Part shown: in pieces, positions 1 through 16,058 of the stretch | Layout: each line of letters begins with the position of its first letter | How positions within the stretch are numbered: the first letter of the stretch is position 1 | Origin: Gossypium raimondii | Lineage: Eukaryota; Streptophyta; Magnoliopsida; Malvales; Malvaceae | NCBI RefSeq assembly: GCF_025698545.1 | Contig: NC_068569.1 | Coordinates: 18,662,001 to 18,726,000 of the forward strand | Direction: 5' to 3' | Length of the DNA stretch: 64,000 nucleotides | Position numbers and translations under genes: made by a program | Notes under the pieces: generated by a model | The model's database searches: none | Told to the model about the DNA's origin: nothing | Seen by the model: the letters and a program-made list of their open reading frames with translations, nothing else

Positions 1-433
1 ACAAAGTCAGACTAAAACTTCGATTAAAAAGGAAATCAGAAAATTTTAAATCTGAGTTGCAAAGAGCAGAATACAAATGCAATGTTGTCTTTTGCCAGGA
101 GCCTTTGTATTGAATGTGACCACTGACTTTCTTGAGACAAACACTCATCCAAAGCGGCTCTTCATTGCAGAATATATACATAAAACTAACAGATACAAAC
201 ACCAAAACAAATAAGACACTTCAATTGAGAATATAAGAATTGGTAAAGAAAAGAACAGAGAGCCATAAAAAATAATAAAACCTGCTGACACAAGCGAGAC
301 GAGCGAGGTCTAGAGGAGTGAGACAATCTAAGATGGTGCAAATGATTTCGTCGGGGATATATTTGAAATCGCCTAGGGAGTCGGCTCGCCGGTCTCTGAT
401 CGGGAAAGTATGAGATTGATGAAGAATTTCCAT
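1..433 (-). CDS. F-box protein, first coding exon, JMJ21-like (partial gene)
   Basis: The coding exon runs from the ATG at 433 down to 282, followed by a GT donor at 281-280; bases 1-279 would be intron 1. The 50 codons begin MEILHQ and contain an F-box-like stretch (IPDEIICTILDCLTPLDLA) ending in RLACVS. An F-box binds SKP1 in SCF ubiquitin ligases. The short N-terminus followed at once by the F-box, and the codon split after CVS, resemble plant F-box/JmjC proteins of the At1g78280 (JMJ21) type, which pair an F-box with a JmjC demethylase-like domain. That assignment is from memory of the family; no JmjC sequence is inside the window. The in-frame ATG at 469 is less likely because its 12 extra residues look unlike the family. 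The rest of the gene lies to the left. Confidence 0.55.
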
Positions 434-744
434 TGAAGAAGGTAGACGACTGGGGATCGATCCAAGCAAAGTAGCAAATAGAAAACAGTAGAAAGCAGGG
501 AGGAAGGAAGGTTTACGTTTAAGACAAGAACTGGTTTGGTTTGGTTTGGTGTTGTCATTTAAACATTTTTGCTACGAAAGGAAGAACGCAGGGCATGTTG
601 ACACGTATCCAACTTGTTCCTTTCGCGCGCTTTTACCGTTTGCTCCGTAGGATTTGCTCACGCGCCCTTTACCTATTCATTTTCTTGCTCCTTTTCTTAA
701 AATTTATTGTCAAAAAAAGCCCTTAAAAAATACAAAAAATAATT
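434..744. other. 5' flank of the F-box gene
   Basis: Presumed 5' UTR and promoter of the minus-strand F-box gene. It contains a short TTTGG direct repeat near 536-550. I see no clear TATA box and no other gene. Confidence 0.3.
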
Positions 745-1960
745 AAGTTCATGTATTAAATTCTCACCCAATTAAGTTTCCGCTGTTAATTAAATAATCA
801 ATTAAGATTATCTGTTAATAATTTTCATCAAAATAAATTGATGAACCAATCATATGGTGACATGTGGCAACTTTTGGTTTAATCTAATTTTTTCCATACA
901 AAACAATTAAAATATTTAAAAAATTAGAAAAATTAGAAAAAATTATTAAAAATTATATAAAATATAAAATATTATAAAATATAAAAATTTATTTAAAATT
1001 ATTTAAAATTAAAAATATATTAGAATTCTTAAAAATATTTAAAATTATAAAAATACATTTAAAATATTTAAATTGAAATAAATTTATAAAAATTATAAAA
1101 ATAAAAATTTGAACTGGACCAATCAGCCCGAAATCGACAAGAATTAATCCGAGGAAAGCCATTATATTGATTGATTTGGGAATCAGGTGGTTGAACTGAC
1201 TTTTTATTTTTTTTAATATTTTTTTATCAAACTAAAATTTCATTATCCAAAAAAAATTTCATTATCCAACTATTAGCACATGTTAGAATGAAATATTCTG
1301 ACCAAGGTTTTCAGAACCGGCATGGTGGTCAAATTGGTCAAGTCATTGGTTTGTTAGTTTGACTTATCTGTCCAGTTCAATTAATTAAAAAATAAAAATA
1401 AAAAATCAGTCCAACCATCCGGTTCCTAGGTCAACCAATCTAATGACTTTCTCCGAACCGATACTCTTGCCGATTTCGGTCTAATCGGTCCAACCAACTG
1501 ATTAGATCCAATTCAAATTTTTATGTTTTTTTTTATAATTTTTATAAATTTATATTAACTTCAATACTTTAAATTTTTTTTATAATTTTTTTATAGTTTT
1601 TATGTTTTTACAAAATTTTAATACATTTTTATAAAATTTTAAATATTTTAAATATGGTTTACAATTTTATAAAAATTATAATTTATTATATTTATTATAA
1701 TATTTATAAGTTTATATTAATTTTCATATTTTAATATTCAATAATTTTTATAATTTTTCTTTTTTAAGATTTTCTAATATTTTTATGGGAAAAATATTAG
1801 ACTTAACCATAAGCTATCATGTGTAACTATATAATTGCTTCATCAATTTATTTTAATGGTCAACATGGTCAATAACGAAAACCATTAACGAATGGGCTTA
1901 ATTAATTATTTTAATTAACGGCAAAGGCTTAAGTGATGCTAATTTAATACAATGACATGT
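745..1960. repeat. Long foldback (inverted-repeat) element, about 1.2 kb
   Basis: The left arm (about 750-1210) reappears as an imperfect reverse complement in 1390-1955. Outer match: CATGTATTAAATT at 750 against the reverse complement of 1942-1954. A middle match covers AAATAAATTGATGAA (about 830-845 and 1845-1860). An inner match covers the CCGAAATCG(A/G)CAAGA block near 1128 and near 1470. The centre near 1300 is unique. No coding frame of note is present. This fits a MITE or non-autonomous MULE with long terminal inverted repeats. I could not fix the exact ends or a target-site duplication. Confidence 0.6.
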
Positions 1961-2591
1961 CTATCTTAGGAGATAAATCTCAAAATTATATATAAACCTT
2001 TTATTCTCAAATGGCTTTTTTATATGAATATTCTTTTAATGTAAAATGGGCTTCTAATAAATTCAACAATTATTAGATATGTAAAGAGGATTGAAAATTT
2101 AACCTTTATTTTTAAATATAGAGAAAGAAAAAAGCAAAGGAGAAAGTGGCAGATGGACAATGAACACTACTTTTTTAGATGAATTATACTATAAAGTCCA
2201 CGTGCCATCATCTGAAGACCAACAATGGCATAAATATCTGTCACAAAACATATTTTCCATAGGATATAGTAATATTTATACTTGTCGTAAAAGTAAATTA
2301 ATAGATGAAGCAAAAGTTACCCCTCTTCTTTCATTTGAAAACATCATTTCTTTATCATCCGCATGACCACAATAATCTTGGTATTTAGAATTCAGCCATA
2401 GCTTCTTCTTTTTTATTCCTCTCATATCCGTACGTTTCCATCCAGTATGCACATACAATACACCACATAACTCAAGAATCCCAAACTAAAAAAAATATTA
2501 ATAGTGCCAATAACAACTTAAGCGAGGGGAAAAAACGGGGGACAAACATATTTTTGGTAAAAGGCTAGCGGCAGGATCCTTGACCACCACT
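1961..2591. other. Region 3' of the DAHP synthase gene
   Basis: AT-rich sequence that must include the 3' UTR and polyadenylation region of the minus-strand gene ending at 2592. Short open frames (for example 2160-2366) show no family features. I see no other gene here. Confidence 0.4.
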
Positions 2592-6002
<3,411 letters not shown>

Positions 6003-6086
6003 TTTTGGTTTAACAAAGGTTTTCTTTGGTTTTTTATTGGGCGAGAGTTAGGTACCTGGAGATAAAGCGAGGAGGTTAAGGAGGGT

Positions 6087-6093
6087 TTTATAA
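6087..6093 (-). promoter_or_regulatory. Possible TATA box of the DAHP synthase gene
   Basis: TTATAAA on the minus strand, about 85 bases upstream of the start codon, which is a usual TATA distance allowing a short leader. It is weak evidence on its own in an AT-rich genome. Confidence 0.4.
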
Positions 6094-6159
6094 GTGAAAG
6101 AGCAGGGGGCGGGTTGCCAAAACACAGGCTTTCAACTCTTTCAACATTTTGGTCCAATT

Positions 6160-6600
6160 ATTAACTCCCATCCCTATGCTTTATAAAATTTAATAAATTA
6201 ATCCTTATACTTTAATTTATCAAAATTTATTCCTCATACTTTATAAAAATTAAGATGTTAGTCCAATTAGGTGACACCATTAAATCATTAACTTAAGTCT
6301 CCAGATTTGAGTTCCATCATAGTAAATTATATGTGGACACGTAAGTTAGTTGAGTTAAATATTCAATTTAGTACTCATAATGATTTATTCTGATTGGAAC
6401 ATTTTATATAGTTGAGTTACAATTTAAAAAATAATTTATATGCAACAGAATAGGAAAAACTCATGGTCCAAATTCATGTGTTTATTAGCAATTGAGCTAA
6501 TTTTTTAATTTTTGTAAATATCGCAATCAAATTCGGATAAACTATAGTAAAAGGACCAATTTATCAAATTCCTTAAAATAAAGGGATGGAACTTATAGTT
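6160..6600. mobile_element. MITE-like element upstream of the DAHP synthase gene
   Basis: About 440 bases with imperfect terminal inverted repeats of roughly 50 bases. The left end (CCATCCCTATGCTTTATAAA) matches the reverse complement of the right end (CCATCCCTTTATTTTAAGGA), followed by shared ATAAATT and CCTT(A/T)TACT blocks. It has no coding capacity. It sits about 70 bases beyond the putative TATA box, so it could supply or disturb promoter elements. The TE superfamily is not determined. Confidence 0.55.
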
Positions 6601-9600
6601 AGACTCAAGGTGGTGGTTGTTTTTTCGCGTTTCTGATTAGGGACAAGGAAGGAAAAAAATGAATGGTGGCGTGAGGCTGGTGTCTGGTAGAGACGTGGCT
6701 TTGGTGGTAGTTGGGAAATAGAGGTTTTCTCGGAATTTAAATTTAGGGTATTTTGGGAATGTTAACTTAGGTGGCCTACCCCAAAACTCACCTACTACTA
6801 ATAGCCACTTGTATTAATTTTGGGGCTCTTTTTCTTTTTCTAAAAATTACCAATACTTATTATTATTTAACAAAGTTATTACTTATCAATCCAATTATAA
6901 AATTACAACAATATCTTTTCTTTTAAGTTATAATTCAGTTGGGAAAAGATTTATTTACTTTTTTTTTAAATAATAACTCATATTAAGGTATTTTTATTTT
7001 CTTTTATTTCCATGTAAATACCTGTACTAGTTTGCATCGATCTTGTATAATCTCGTAATAACACTATACCCGTTGAACCACTTAGAATCTTGTTAGATAC
7101 GCGGGTAGTGCTCTTAACTGAGTTGGTGTCGAGAGTAAACACAATACTAAAAAAAAATCTAAAAAATTGTCTTTAGATAATAGTGATGTTTTTTTTTTTT
7201 TGTATTTTCAATCTTTACATAAAATCTTTTAAAAGACAACTAAAACACTAGTATATATTATCTATTATTTTATTTTATATTTAAGCATTTTTAATAAGCA
7301 ATAGATATAATAATTTTAAGATAAATTTATCTTTTCTTATAAAATATAGAAAAAAACTTGCAAATAACAAGATCCGAATCCAATATATTATATTATTTAA
7401 TATTTTAAATTTTACTATTTCAATAAAAATCATTTTACCATTTCAACCCAATTCATTTTTTGTTAACATATATTTTTTCTTTGTTACTGGGAGTATAACA
7501 AAATCTAATATTTATTAGTTCGAGAATTGTTTAGTTAAAGTGAAAAATAAAATTACAATAAAACCAAATAAACATTTAGATTTAAAATAAATAAGATTGA
7601 AGGGATATTTTAAGTTTTTATAAAATATTTTTAAAACTTAATCCCATTCTTTACATAAAGTACACTACCCATTCAAATAATCAACTGTTATTGAAACTAC
7701 TACTATTATATTTAGTAACTTCTCATCGATAGAAGAACTATCAAGCTTTTTTTTTTTAAAAGATTCATTACTTTAATTATAATTTTAAATAAAATTTATA
7801 TACAGGTGCGATAAATTTTAATATATCAATACTATATATTAAAATTTTGAACAAATTAATATAACCCATCAACTGAATTTCAACTCAGTTAAGAAATTAT
7901 TAAACATTAAATATTTAATTTATATAAATTTCAAACAGTTTCAATAATATCTGTTAAAATCCCCACTAAATAATATAAAAATAAAATAAATACAAACCAA
8001 AAAGCCCAGTAGTTTCTCAAAATTATCCTTTCTAACCTAACTATTTAAGACAATAGTTTTAAATAAATTATTTTCAGATATCTTATCAATAATTAATAAA
8101 GAAATTTAAAAATCTTGTAACATAAATATAATTAGAAATTTTATCATACGCGTATATGTGTAAAAATTACGTATTTAGAATATAGATTTGTGTTTAAAAA
8201 TAGCATATAATAAATAATGAAACATATGATTTGGAACTAATTAATAATAACATATGAAATATATACGATATTAAAATGAAAAAATAAAATATACTTATTA
8301 AATTTTCACATAAAAAATTATTTTAGTTCAAATAGTAAAAGAAAAAAATTATACGTATGATCTCCTTCATTTAAATCTTATTATGGATAAATTTTTATTT
8401 TATATGAAAATATATAAAGTCAAAAACATTTACATAATCATATAATTTATTTTGCAAATAAAAAAAGGTTTTATAAATAAATATAAAAAATGTGTATAAT
8501 AAATATATTTAGTTCAAATGATAAATGAAATTAAAATATCATTATAAACAATTTTTATTAATCCTTAAAATATAAAAATAAATAAAAGTACTCATATAAT
8601 ATATAACTTACTTATGTAAAGAAATTGATTTAATAAATTATTATATAAATAGAGAGAGACATGTGGACTAAAAATAAATATTTTATGATATTTATTACAA
8701 TTCACTGCCAGTCTAATAGTTGGGATGAAAAAGTCAAGAAAGGGTGGAATTACAGAGAGACCCCTCACCAATCTCACATAAATATGAGGAATTATTAGTG
8801 GGGTGGGGTGGGGAAGGGCAATGTAAACCTCACCTACCCACTCCACTTCATGCAATTCCAAGTCTTCCTAACCCCTTAACGCACGTGCCAATTCACACTT
8901 TACCATTTCATCTTCGCATATTCTCTTTTCCATCCCAGAATTATTTCACAGGATTCCCTGCCCTGCTGCTGCTGTTGGTATGAATATATATTAACCTTTT
9001 TCTTTTTATTTATTGAATTTTATTGTAATTTTATTTTTTCCTAGATTACTATTTTTTATGTACATATTTATTTTTCACTCATGTATTGCTCATTTTGATA
9101 AAAAAATATTAACCTTTTAAAATAAAAATAAAATTTAATGATTTTTAAAATTGTAATAATTTTATTTAATACATTGAAAGTAATGAAAAAATCCAATAAA
9201 ATGATATTATATTTTTATAAATAACACACTAATTAACTTAACAAAACCGAACAATAATGTGAAAGTAATTTTTATTATTATAATTGAAGTTTATATATTA
9301 CATATATTGTAATATTAATTTAATATATATATATATTTTACTTCACAACATTATATTTAAAATAAATATTTTATTTTTTCAATAATAATGCTAAACAATT
9401 AAAGGATTGTTTTCAAACTCAATTAAAATCATTTTATGGGGTTCTTCTTACCTAATCCGTCTATGTTATGATGCTTTATTTAACTATAATTAGCCAACAA
9501 ATTGTGATTGCTAAAATAATGAAAAAATAAAGTTAGTGAGACTTATAATTTTATGCAAGAAGAAAAGAAGTAAGAAATATTGTGAGTTGACTACTTCAAC

Positions 9601-10629
9601 TAACATAATCAATTTATCCTTCAACTTTAACCCACTAAAATGTACATAATTAAGATAATTATAATTTTAAAACCAAATTAAGCTAATTATCATTTATTTT
9701 GATCAGGCCGTTCTTGACATTTTTGGGCTTAGGCAAAACAATGAAATAGGATTTAGGTTCTTTAAAAGTTGGAGAAATTTTTTTTAGATCCCTTAAAAGT
9801 TGGTAATTTTTTTTTTTACTTTTAAAAGTACAATTTTTGTTGGACCCATTAAAAACTAGAAAATAATATTTTAGCCCCCTTTCAATCTTAAGCTCTGGGC
9901 AACCACACCTCTAGATGACCCTCAAGGCCGAGCCTAATTTTGACGATGAGAGCTTTTCAATTTATACACGGGTTACACATATTTTAGAATCTATACTAAA
10001 ATACCAAATTATATTATTATAAGATTATTTTTGTATTTTTATTTTTGAACTTAATATTAAACATTTAATGTTACCATTTCAATAAAAAAATTCAAATTTA
10101 ATTTTAATTTTAATCTTTAATAAATATATTTATTACATAAATTTTTCTACTCACATAATAGATGTGCCATACTTTAATTTTATTTAAAATAATAAATGGT
10201 AGATTTGGTAAATATATGTGGTAGAGCTAAAAGAACTCTACTAACAATAAATGTGTGTATGGGTAGAGTTAGGTTAAGTTTGGGTTGGACTCATGTATGT
10301 CATTAATATTATAAACAGGTGCTTAAATTTCATATAATTTAAAATATGAGTATCAAATTTTACTCAAATCCACCTATGTCTATAAATGACTAACACAAGT
10401 CCATTTAAGCTTGTTATATTGTTTTTTTAATAAAACATATTTATTTACCATGAATATATTTGTTTATTTTTAAATATAAACGAGCTTTTTATGCTGCTAG
10501 CGTTGCGTGTGAAATATGCATTTTATAATTTTTTTTAATAAATTATTTTAATTTTATATAGTTAATGTAAGTAATCATAATTATTTTTTTGTTATTGTTT
10601 TAAGTTTTATTTTTATGACTCTCACGCTA
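6601..10629. other. AT-rich intergenic sequence
   Basis: Four kilobases without a supportable gene. The first 200 bases are G-rich, single-copy-looking promoter-distal DNA. The rest is mostly AT-rich (many TATA and TTTA tracts), with poly-T tracts near 7190, 7750 and 9810. A somewhat GC-richer stretch at 8720-8980 holds short open frames with no recognisable motif. Confidence 0.4.
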
Positions 10630-10948
10630 GGAGAAGAATTCACTGGTAGGGCAGTGAAGAAAGTGAGACGGAGAGAAGAGGATCCCCCTAATGGTAGAGG
10701 AGGGAAAGAGTCTGTAGAACCTTTGGCTTCTAAATATTTTTCTTTTAAAGATGCAGTGACAAATTCGGCTGGCACGAATCATTGAATTAGATGATGGGGA
10801 TATACCGAGGGAGACTGTTGATGGTATGCTTGCAATTGATTTCTCGGATAGGTTTTATTCACCTGTCGAGAAGAGTATGTCTAGTACGATCGTTTTGAAA
10901 CTTTTTGGAAAGAGGATAAGGGAGTCTGAGCTCACAATCATCCGTTAA
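10630..10948 (+). pseudogene. Fragment of a LINE (non-LTR retrotransposon) ORF1
   Basis: Translating the plus strand in two frames gives a basic start (KKVRRREEDPP), then YFSFKDAVTNSAG ending in a stop near 10785. An acidic stretch DDGDIPRETVDG follows, then an AIDFSDR...TIVLKLFGKRI block and a final TAA near 10948. This order (basic arginine run, 'SWKD'-like box, acidic stretch, 'GIPAIxFSxR', 'VVKLLGR') is that of the DUF4283-type N-terminus of plant LINE ORF1 nucleic-acid-binding proteins, as I recall them. Internal stops, a frame change and the loss of everything downstream show a dead fragment. Confidence 0.55.
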
Positions 10949-12499
10949 CTTTTTTAATGGTATTTTCATCAAATCGGTTAGAAAAATAATTTAAAAAAAA
11001 AAGAACAAATGACGGTGATGACTAAAAATGACTCAAAAACATAATTAGGACCATTTTGATAAAATATATAAATGTTAGTGACTAAATTTATCATTAAACC
11101 ATTTGAAATGGGGGATTCTTTAATGTACTTTGGCAGCTTCTATAATGCAATAAATACGCATATATTTATTTGATCTTTTAGGTTATATATGTATATATAT
11201 ATGACGATTTTATGTATTTAAGCTTTCAATAATTAATAACAGAATAATAAAATATTTTAAAATGATATAAGATTCACAATAAAAATTAATTAAATTTTAT
11301 ACAAATGAATAAATACATTATAATATCTGAAAGGAGAAAGGGTTTACAAACAAAAGAATTGAACCCTAAACCTGGTTGCAATTAAGAAACTCACACAAGT
11401 TTACTATTTAATTGCTATTTTGACACTTATAGATCTTCCCAAAATTGTTGTTATATTGCAATAGAATTATAATTTATATAAAAATAAAATTATAGATTTT
11501 AATTATTCAATATAAATTTGAAGGGCAGGTAAAACTATTAATTTTAAATTTATTGCCAAAACCAGAATTAATTTAAAATAAAATATGTAATAAATTAAAT
11601 AAAAATAAAAATCAAACTTTATAAAAGAAATAAAATGAAATTATAGGAAGACAGAATAAAACATTAACTCCCTAAAAGAATAAAAATTGAAAATAAATAG
11701 TAATCATATTGCGCAAACTTTTTAATGTTGTCGTTATCATCTCAATTCTCAAGCAATAAGAATTTTTGCTCGTCCACTTGTTTAATTGCTATTACAAATA
11801 ATTACAGTTTAACTTTAGTTTGATCATTCAACTCTACAAGGAAAAAAAAACATTGGTACTATCAAATAATAAAAATAAAAATAAAAATATAATAAAATAG
11901 GCTTTGTTGATATGCAACAAGTCGTTTCTTGCATTCCACAACCCCCAAATGGCCATCATAAATCCTTCAAACCACCTTCGGTCCATTATCCCAGTAGCCT
12001 TCTCAATCCATTCAACTCCACCACAAATTTCAACACTCCTGAGTTGATTAATTTATTAATACTAGAGATCACATATTCGATTATTAATATTACTAAATTT
12101 ATATTTCTTTTACTAAATCACATCAGCTTTAATCATTGCTCTGAATAAGTCTTGGCATAAAATCAAATTAATATTTTTTTATAAAACCGATTATTTAAAA
12201 TTATTGTACAAAAATTTAATTGAATTAATGTCACTCATTTATATAAACTTATTATATTTTTTTCACATCATGAATGTGTTACAATCTATTTGTTTCTTTA
12301 AAAAAAAAAAACGTGTTGTTTTATTTATTTTTGGGAATTGATGGAACAAGTGAAGAGGAAGAGCGTTTCTAATAAAATAAAAGAAAGTGGGGACAGACAG
12401 GTTTAGGCCCAAACAATAAGAGGGCCTCTGAAATTTACAAACACTAATGGTGGACTTTGTCTGTCTAAACAACTGTTATTTGGTCCCCAAGCCCCCGGG
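10949..12499. other. AT-rich intergenic sequence
   Basis: No gene can be supported. Short open frames at 11912-12148 (plus) and 12263-12472 (minus) have no recognisable domain and biased composition. Confidence 0.35.
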
Positions 12500-12790
12500 A
12501 TAAATATCAAAATTATAATTTGATATATGAATTTTCATTTTATGCAATTACATACATAAAATTTTAATTTTTGTCCATATGTATTATAAAACTTTGATTT
12601 TGACTCAGTTGTGTACACTACATCAATTAATTTTTATATTATATTAGTATAATTAGTTGTATATATAATATGTAAACATAAAATGGTGTTTTATCAATAA
12701 TGATATTAGTGAATTCTGAAAATTGAACCTTGTCATGTATAAAATTATACATTAAACTAAAATTCATATATAATTTTGAGATTTATGTCT
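12500..12790. mobile_element. Small AT-rich MITE-like inverted repeat
   Basis: The left end (ATATATGAATTTTCATTTTATG, shortened here to ATATATGAATTTT) recurs as an imperfect reverse complement of the right end near 12755-12775. The boundaries are G(G)GATAAATATCAAAATTAT on the left and its near complement around 12785 on the right. A similar element lies at 52264-52560. There is no coding capacity. Confidence 0.45.
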
Positions 12791-13450
12791 AAAACAAAAT
12801 CTATCTAAATTAGATAATAAAATAAATACTAACACTTAACAATAAAAGATTATAATGTCAATCTACACTTTTTTTCAAGAACGCTTGGAAATAATAATAA
12901 AGGAGGCAAACAAATGTGCAAATTTGTGTCTCAAAAAATGGGGTCACTATATCAAATGATATGAAAATGGACGTTTGTCAATATAAGGCGAAAATACCCA
13001 GTTTAGCCTTTGAAATGGAATATGGCAGAAAAATTGAAGGTAAAGATTGAACAAATTGCTTGTAAGGCTACGTTTGCTTTGTCTTAAATTATGGCTGTGT
13101 AGGATAGAAGAAAGGAGCAATGTAGATTTGATAGATTTTGGGGGGACCATTCATTAGTTTAAACATGGATTATATCTCTTGTTTTGCAACTAAATCAGAT
13201 CCAACATTTCAGAATTTCTGTTCTCAAATGGTTTAAAAAATTAAGATAAATAATATAATTTAAATATCAATTTGTAAGTCAAGTATAAAAAATATTATAA
13301 AATCAAACAAACATGTGATGAATCTAAAATAGGGTTAAAATATGAAAAATATTACTTTGTGTGAGATTATAAACAATTACTTACCATCAAAATTTTATAA
13401 TATTTCCTACCAAGAATTTAAACCTTTTATCATATATAATATTATTTTAA
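12791..13450. other. Intergenic sequence
   Basis: No gene supported. A slightly GC-richer stretch at 12950-13150 has short open frames without motifs. Confidence 0.3.
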
Positions 13451-14420
13451 GGATAAACTACCAATATAGTTACTTTTATTTGTTTTAAGTTATATGTTTG
13501 AAATGTTACATTTTAGTCACTTGCGTCATCGATTTGTAACATTTTAGTCACTGAGACATTAATTGTCGTCAACGCTGTAATAGTAAGCTGACATGACATG
13601 TTAAATTATCATTCAAATGAAAATTTTAGGTTAAATTATATAATTAGCCCCTATATTTTTTTCATTTTGAGCAATTTATTTTTTTTCTTTTATATTCTTT
13701 TAACTTTTTTTCCTATTCTCTTCTACTTCTCCCTTTGTTTCCCTCCCTTCTCCATGCTCCCTTTCTCTCTTCGATTCATCCATGCTTGGCTTCCAATCAA
13801 GTTTGCTTGGGAATATCCAAGAAGGTTTAGATCAATTTTATTTGTCAGAAAATGAAAGGAATAATCTACACGATTTTGTCAAAATTTGGAAAAGAAAAAA
13901 AATTGTTTTGAATATAAAGAATTCAATTTAGATTTAGATTTGATTAAGGATATGATTTTTAATATTGGTTAGTTATATCTAGTTTTAGTTTCAAATTAAG
14001 TTATATTCAAATCGAGATTTGATTAAGAATGATTGGTATTCGGTTTTGAGTGAAATTCAATTTAAGAATCATGTGAAAGAAACAAAAAACTTAGTTTACT
14101 TGGTGGGTAAAGATTATGTTTCTACAGTAAAGAATATAAGAATAGAGAAAATTAAAGGGAGGAAGAAGAGAAGGAAAATAAAGAAATAAAAAGAAAAAAA
14201 GTTAAATTGTTTTAAAAAAATAAAAGTACAAGGACTAGTTGTGGAATTTAACCTAAAATTTTAGTCTGATATGATGAAATAACAGGTCACGTCAGATTGC
14301 CGTTATACCATTAACAATAGTTAATAATTCAGTGACCATGTCGTAACAAAGTGATAAGACTAAAACGTAAAATTTTAAATATAAATGGCTAAAATAAAAC
14401 CCAAGACAAACAAGGGTGAG
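13451..14420. mobile_element. Foldback element with roughly 300-base arms
   Basis: The left arm (13480-13740) and the reverse complement of the right arm (14150-14410) share ordered blocks: a TTTTAGTCAC-type segment repeated twice, a CTGACATGACATGTTA / CTGACGTGACCTGTTA block, then AAAATTTTAGGTTAAATT followed by CTAGTCCTTGTA / TTAGCCCCTATA. The centre (about 13740-14150) is pyrimidine-rich then AT-rich and not obviously coding. The structure fits a non-autonomous MULE or MITE with long inverted repeats. Ends are approximate. Confidence 0.55.
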
Positions 14421-14837
14421 TATTTTAATACCCTTATATTAATGTAAAACCTTATTCCAAATTTCATCAGCGTCCGAGAGATTTATCGTTTTACTAAATG
14501 CTTTGTAGGGTGTTTGGAGGATTTTGTAAATTGCGTGGAAACTCAGAACACATATTTCAGTTCTCAAGGAAGGCGAAGCCAATGTTTTTGGAATATAGTA
14601 AAAGTCCTAAAATCACTCACAAGTACAAGATCCAAAACTCACATGACTTACTGCATGTGACTCAACCCCTGATTTATTACATGTGACCAAACCATAGTTC
14701 CAAATCTTAACCCCTACTTACAGTATATTAAAAAAACCAAAAATATCTCTCCAATAATTTTTAATTTCCAAGTTAAATTACTTACTTTATTAAATCAAAG
14801 TATTAATTTTTGTCAATTTTAAAAAGTTAGTAATTAA
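14421..14837. other. Intergenic sequence
   Basis: No supportable gene. The open frame at 14498-14686 has no recognisable feature. Confidence 0.3.
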
Positions 14838-14983
14838 TGCCAGTTGAGTCTTGGTTCAATTGATATCGGCTTTGTTGTTAGTACAAGAGAATGTGGGTTG
14901 AAGTGCGCTAAAATGCATTATCCTCTTATTTAAGGGTTAGGGAGGGACTGTGAGTATTTCTAGGCATTGTATCAAAAAAAAAA
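14838..14983 (+). mobile_element. tRNA-derived SINE
   Basis: About 145 bases with an A-box-like TTGGTTCAATTG near 14851, a B-box-like GGTTGAAGTGC about 45 bases later, and an A-rich tail of ten A's at 14974-14983. The RNA polymerase III box order and the A tail are those of tRNA-derived SINEs. A degraded copy on the opposite strand is at 41012-41127 and shares the head (GTTGA.TGAGTCTT.GTTCAATT) and the GCATTATCCTCTTATTTA block. Confidence 0.65.
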
Positions 14984-16058
14984 GGATATGATTAATCATA
15001 ATGTTAATATCTTCCGTTAATTGTATATAATTTTAATTAGTATAATAAAAAAATCTTGCTATTGGCGTTTTCCATATTTTATCAATTTGATTTTGAATCT
15101 AAAGAATTTAGCAAGTTTAGCCTCAACATCTACCTATGTTCTGGACTAAATTTTGTTAAACCAAGACCAAACTAACAAAATGTTCAAATTTTTAGGGCTA
15201 CATTTTTTATTGTGCTAATAAAAAACATGTATAATTGATGAAAAACATTAATGTCATGATTAATTATTCTTTGTTACTAACTTTCGAAATCGACAAGGAT
15301 TACATTGCTCCGATTTTTTTAAAGAGGAATCAATTTATTGAATATAAAAATTAAGTCTTGGGTTTAGTGGTATTGGTAAGACATATTGTATTCTCAAGTA
15401 AAGATCTCAAACTTAAATTCAAATTCTAGAAATAACATTGTTAACTCGAAAGATTTAATCTCCGTGAACTATAAAAATGGACACGATGAAACAAAAGGAC
15501 TAGTCATGCATCATTTAAAAACATTTACGATGAAATTGGTATTTTGAGAGTAGACGAATATATATTGTGAATACTAAAATATTTAGGGTAAACTACACCT
15601 AAGGTCATTGAATTATTAGTAAATTTATGTTAAAAGTCGTTCAATTTTAAAAAGATACAAAATGATATTTGAACTATTTAAAAGTTAGCATGCACTTAAC
15701 TTAAAAAGATACAAAACGATCAGTGCGGTAGATCAGTACTCATCTACAAGTGGTAAAACATACCTTAGATCCAAGTTGATCTGATGGTTAGTGCTAAAGA
15801 TCAGAGAAAAAAGCTATTTAAATTTTGATTTGCAAATTCGTGATATTTAAAGTTGTTTCATCAAAAAAAAAAAAAAGAGAAAAGAGAACCTTCAATTGAT
15901 GCAATAGTGTAAATAGAGAACAATAATGATTTTAATCACCTAACCACTTAAATGAAAATTTTTAATAATTTAATGATTATTTGACCTACCTAAAAATTAA
16001 ATTCAAATATATGTAGGGGATGTTTGGCAAAGATGAGAAATAGATATAGTGTAAGATT
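14984..16058. other. Intergenic sequence with weak repeat traces
   Basis: No gene. Around 15355-15450 and 15770-15880 there are tRNA-like or A-tailed short segments that may be other SINE remnants. At 15585-15980 a GGGTAAACTACACC start looks like the end of another MITE. None can be bounded with confidence. Confidence 0.3.

Noticed and set aside
8744-8983. Open frame with Pro- and His-rich translation
   Set aside because: No start context, motif or splice partner; composition follows a local C-rich stretch.
10581-10775. Minus-strand open frame of 64 codons
   Set aside because: It is the shadow of a LINE ORF1 fragment on the plus strand.
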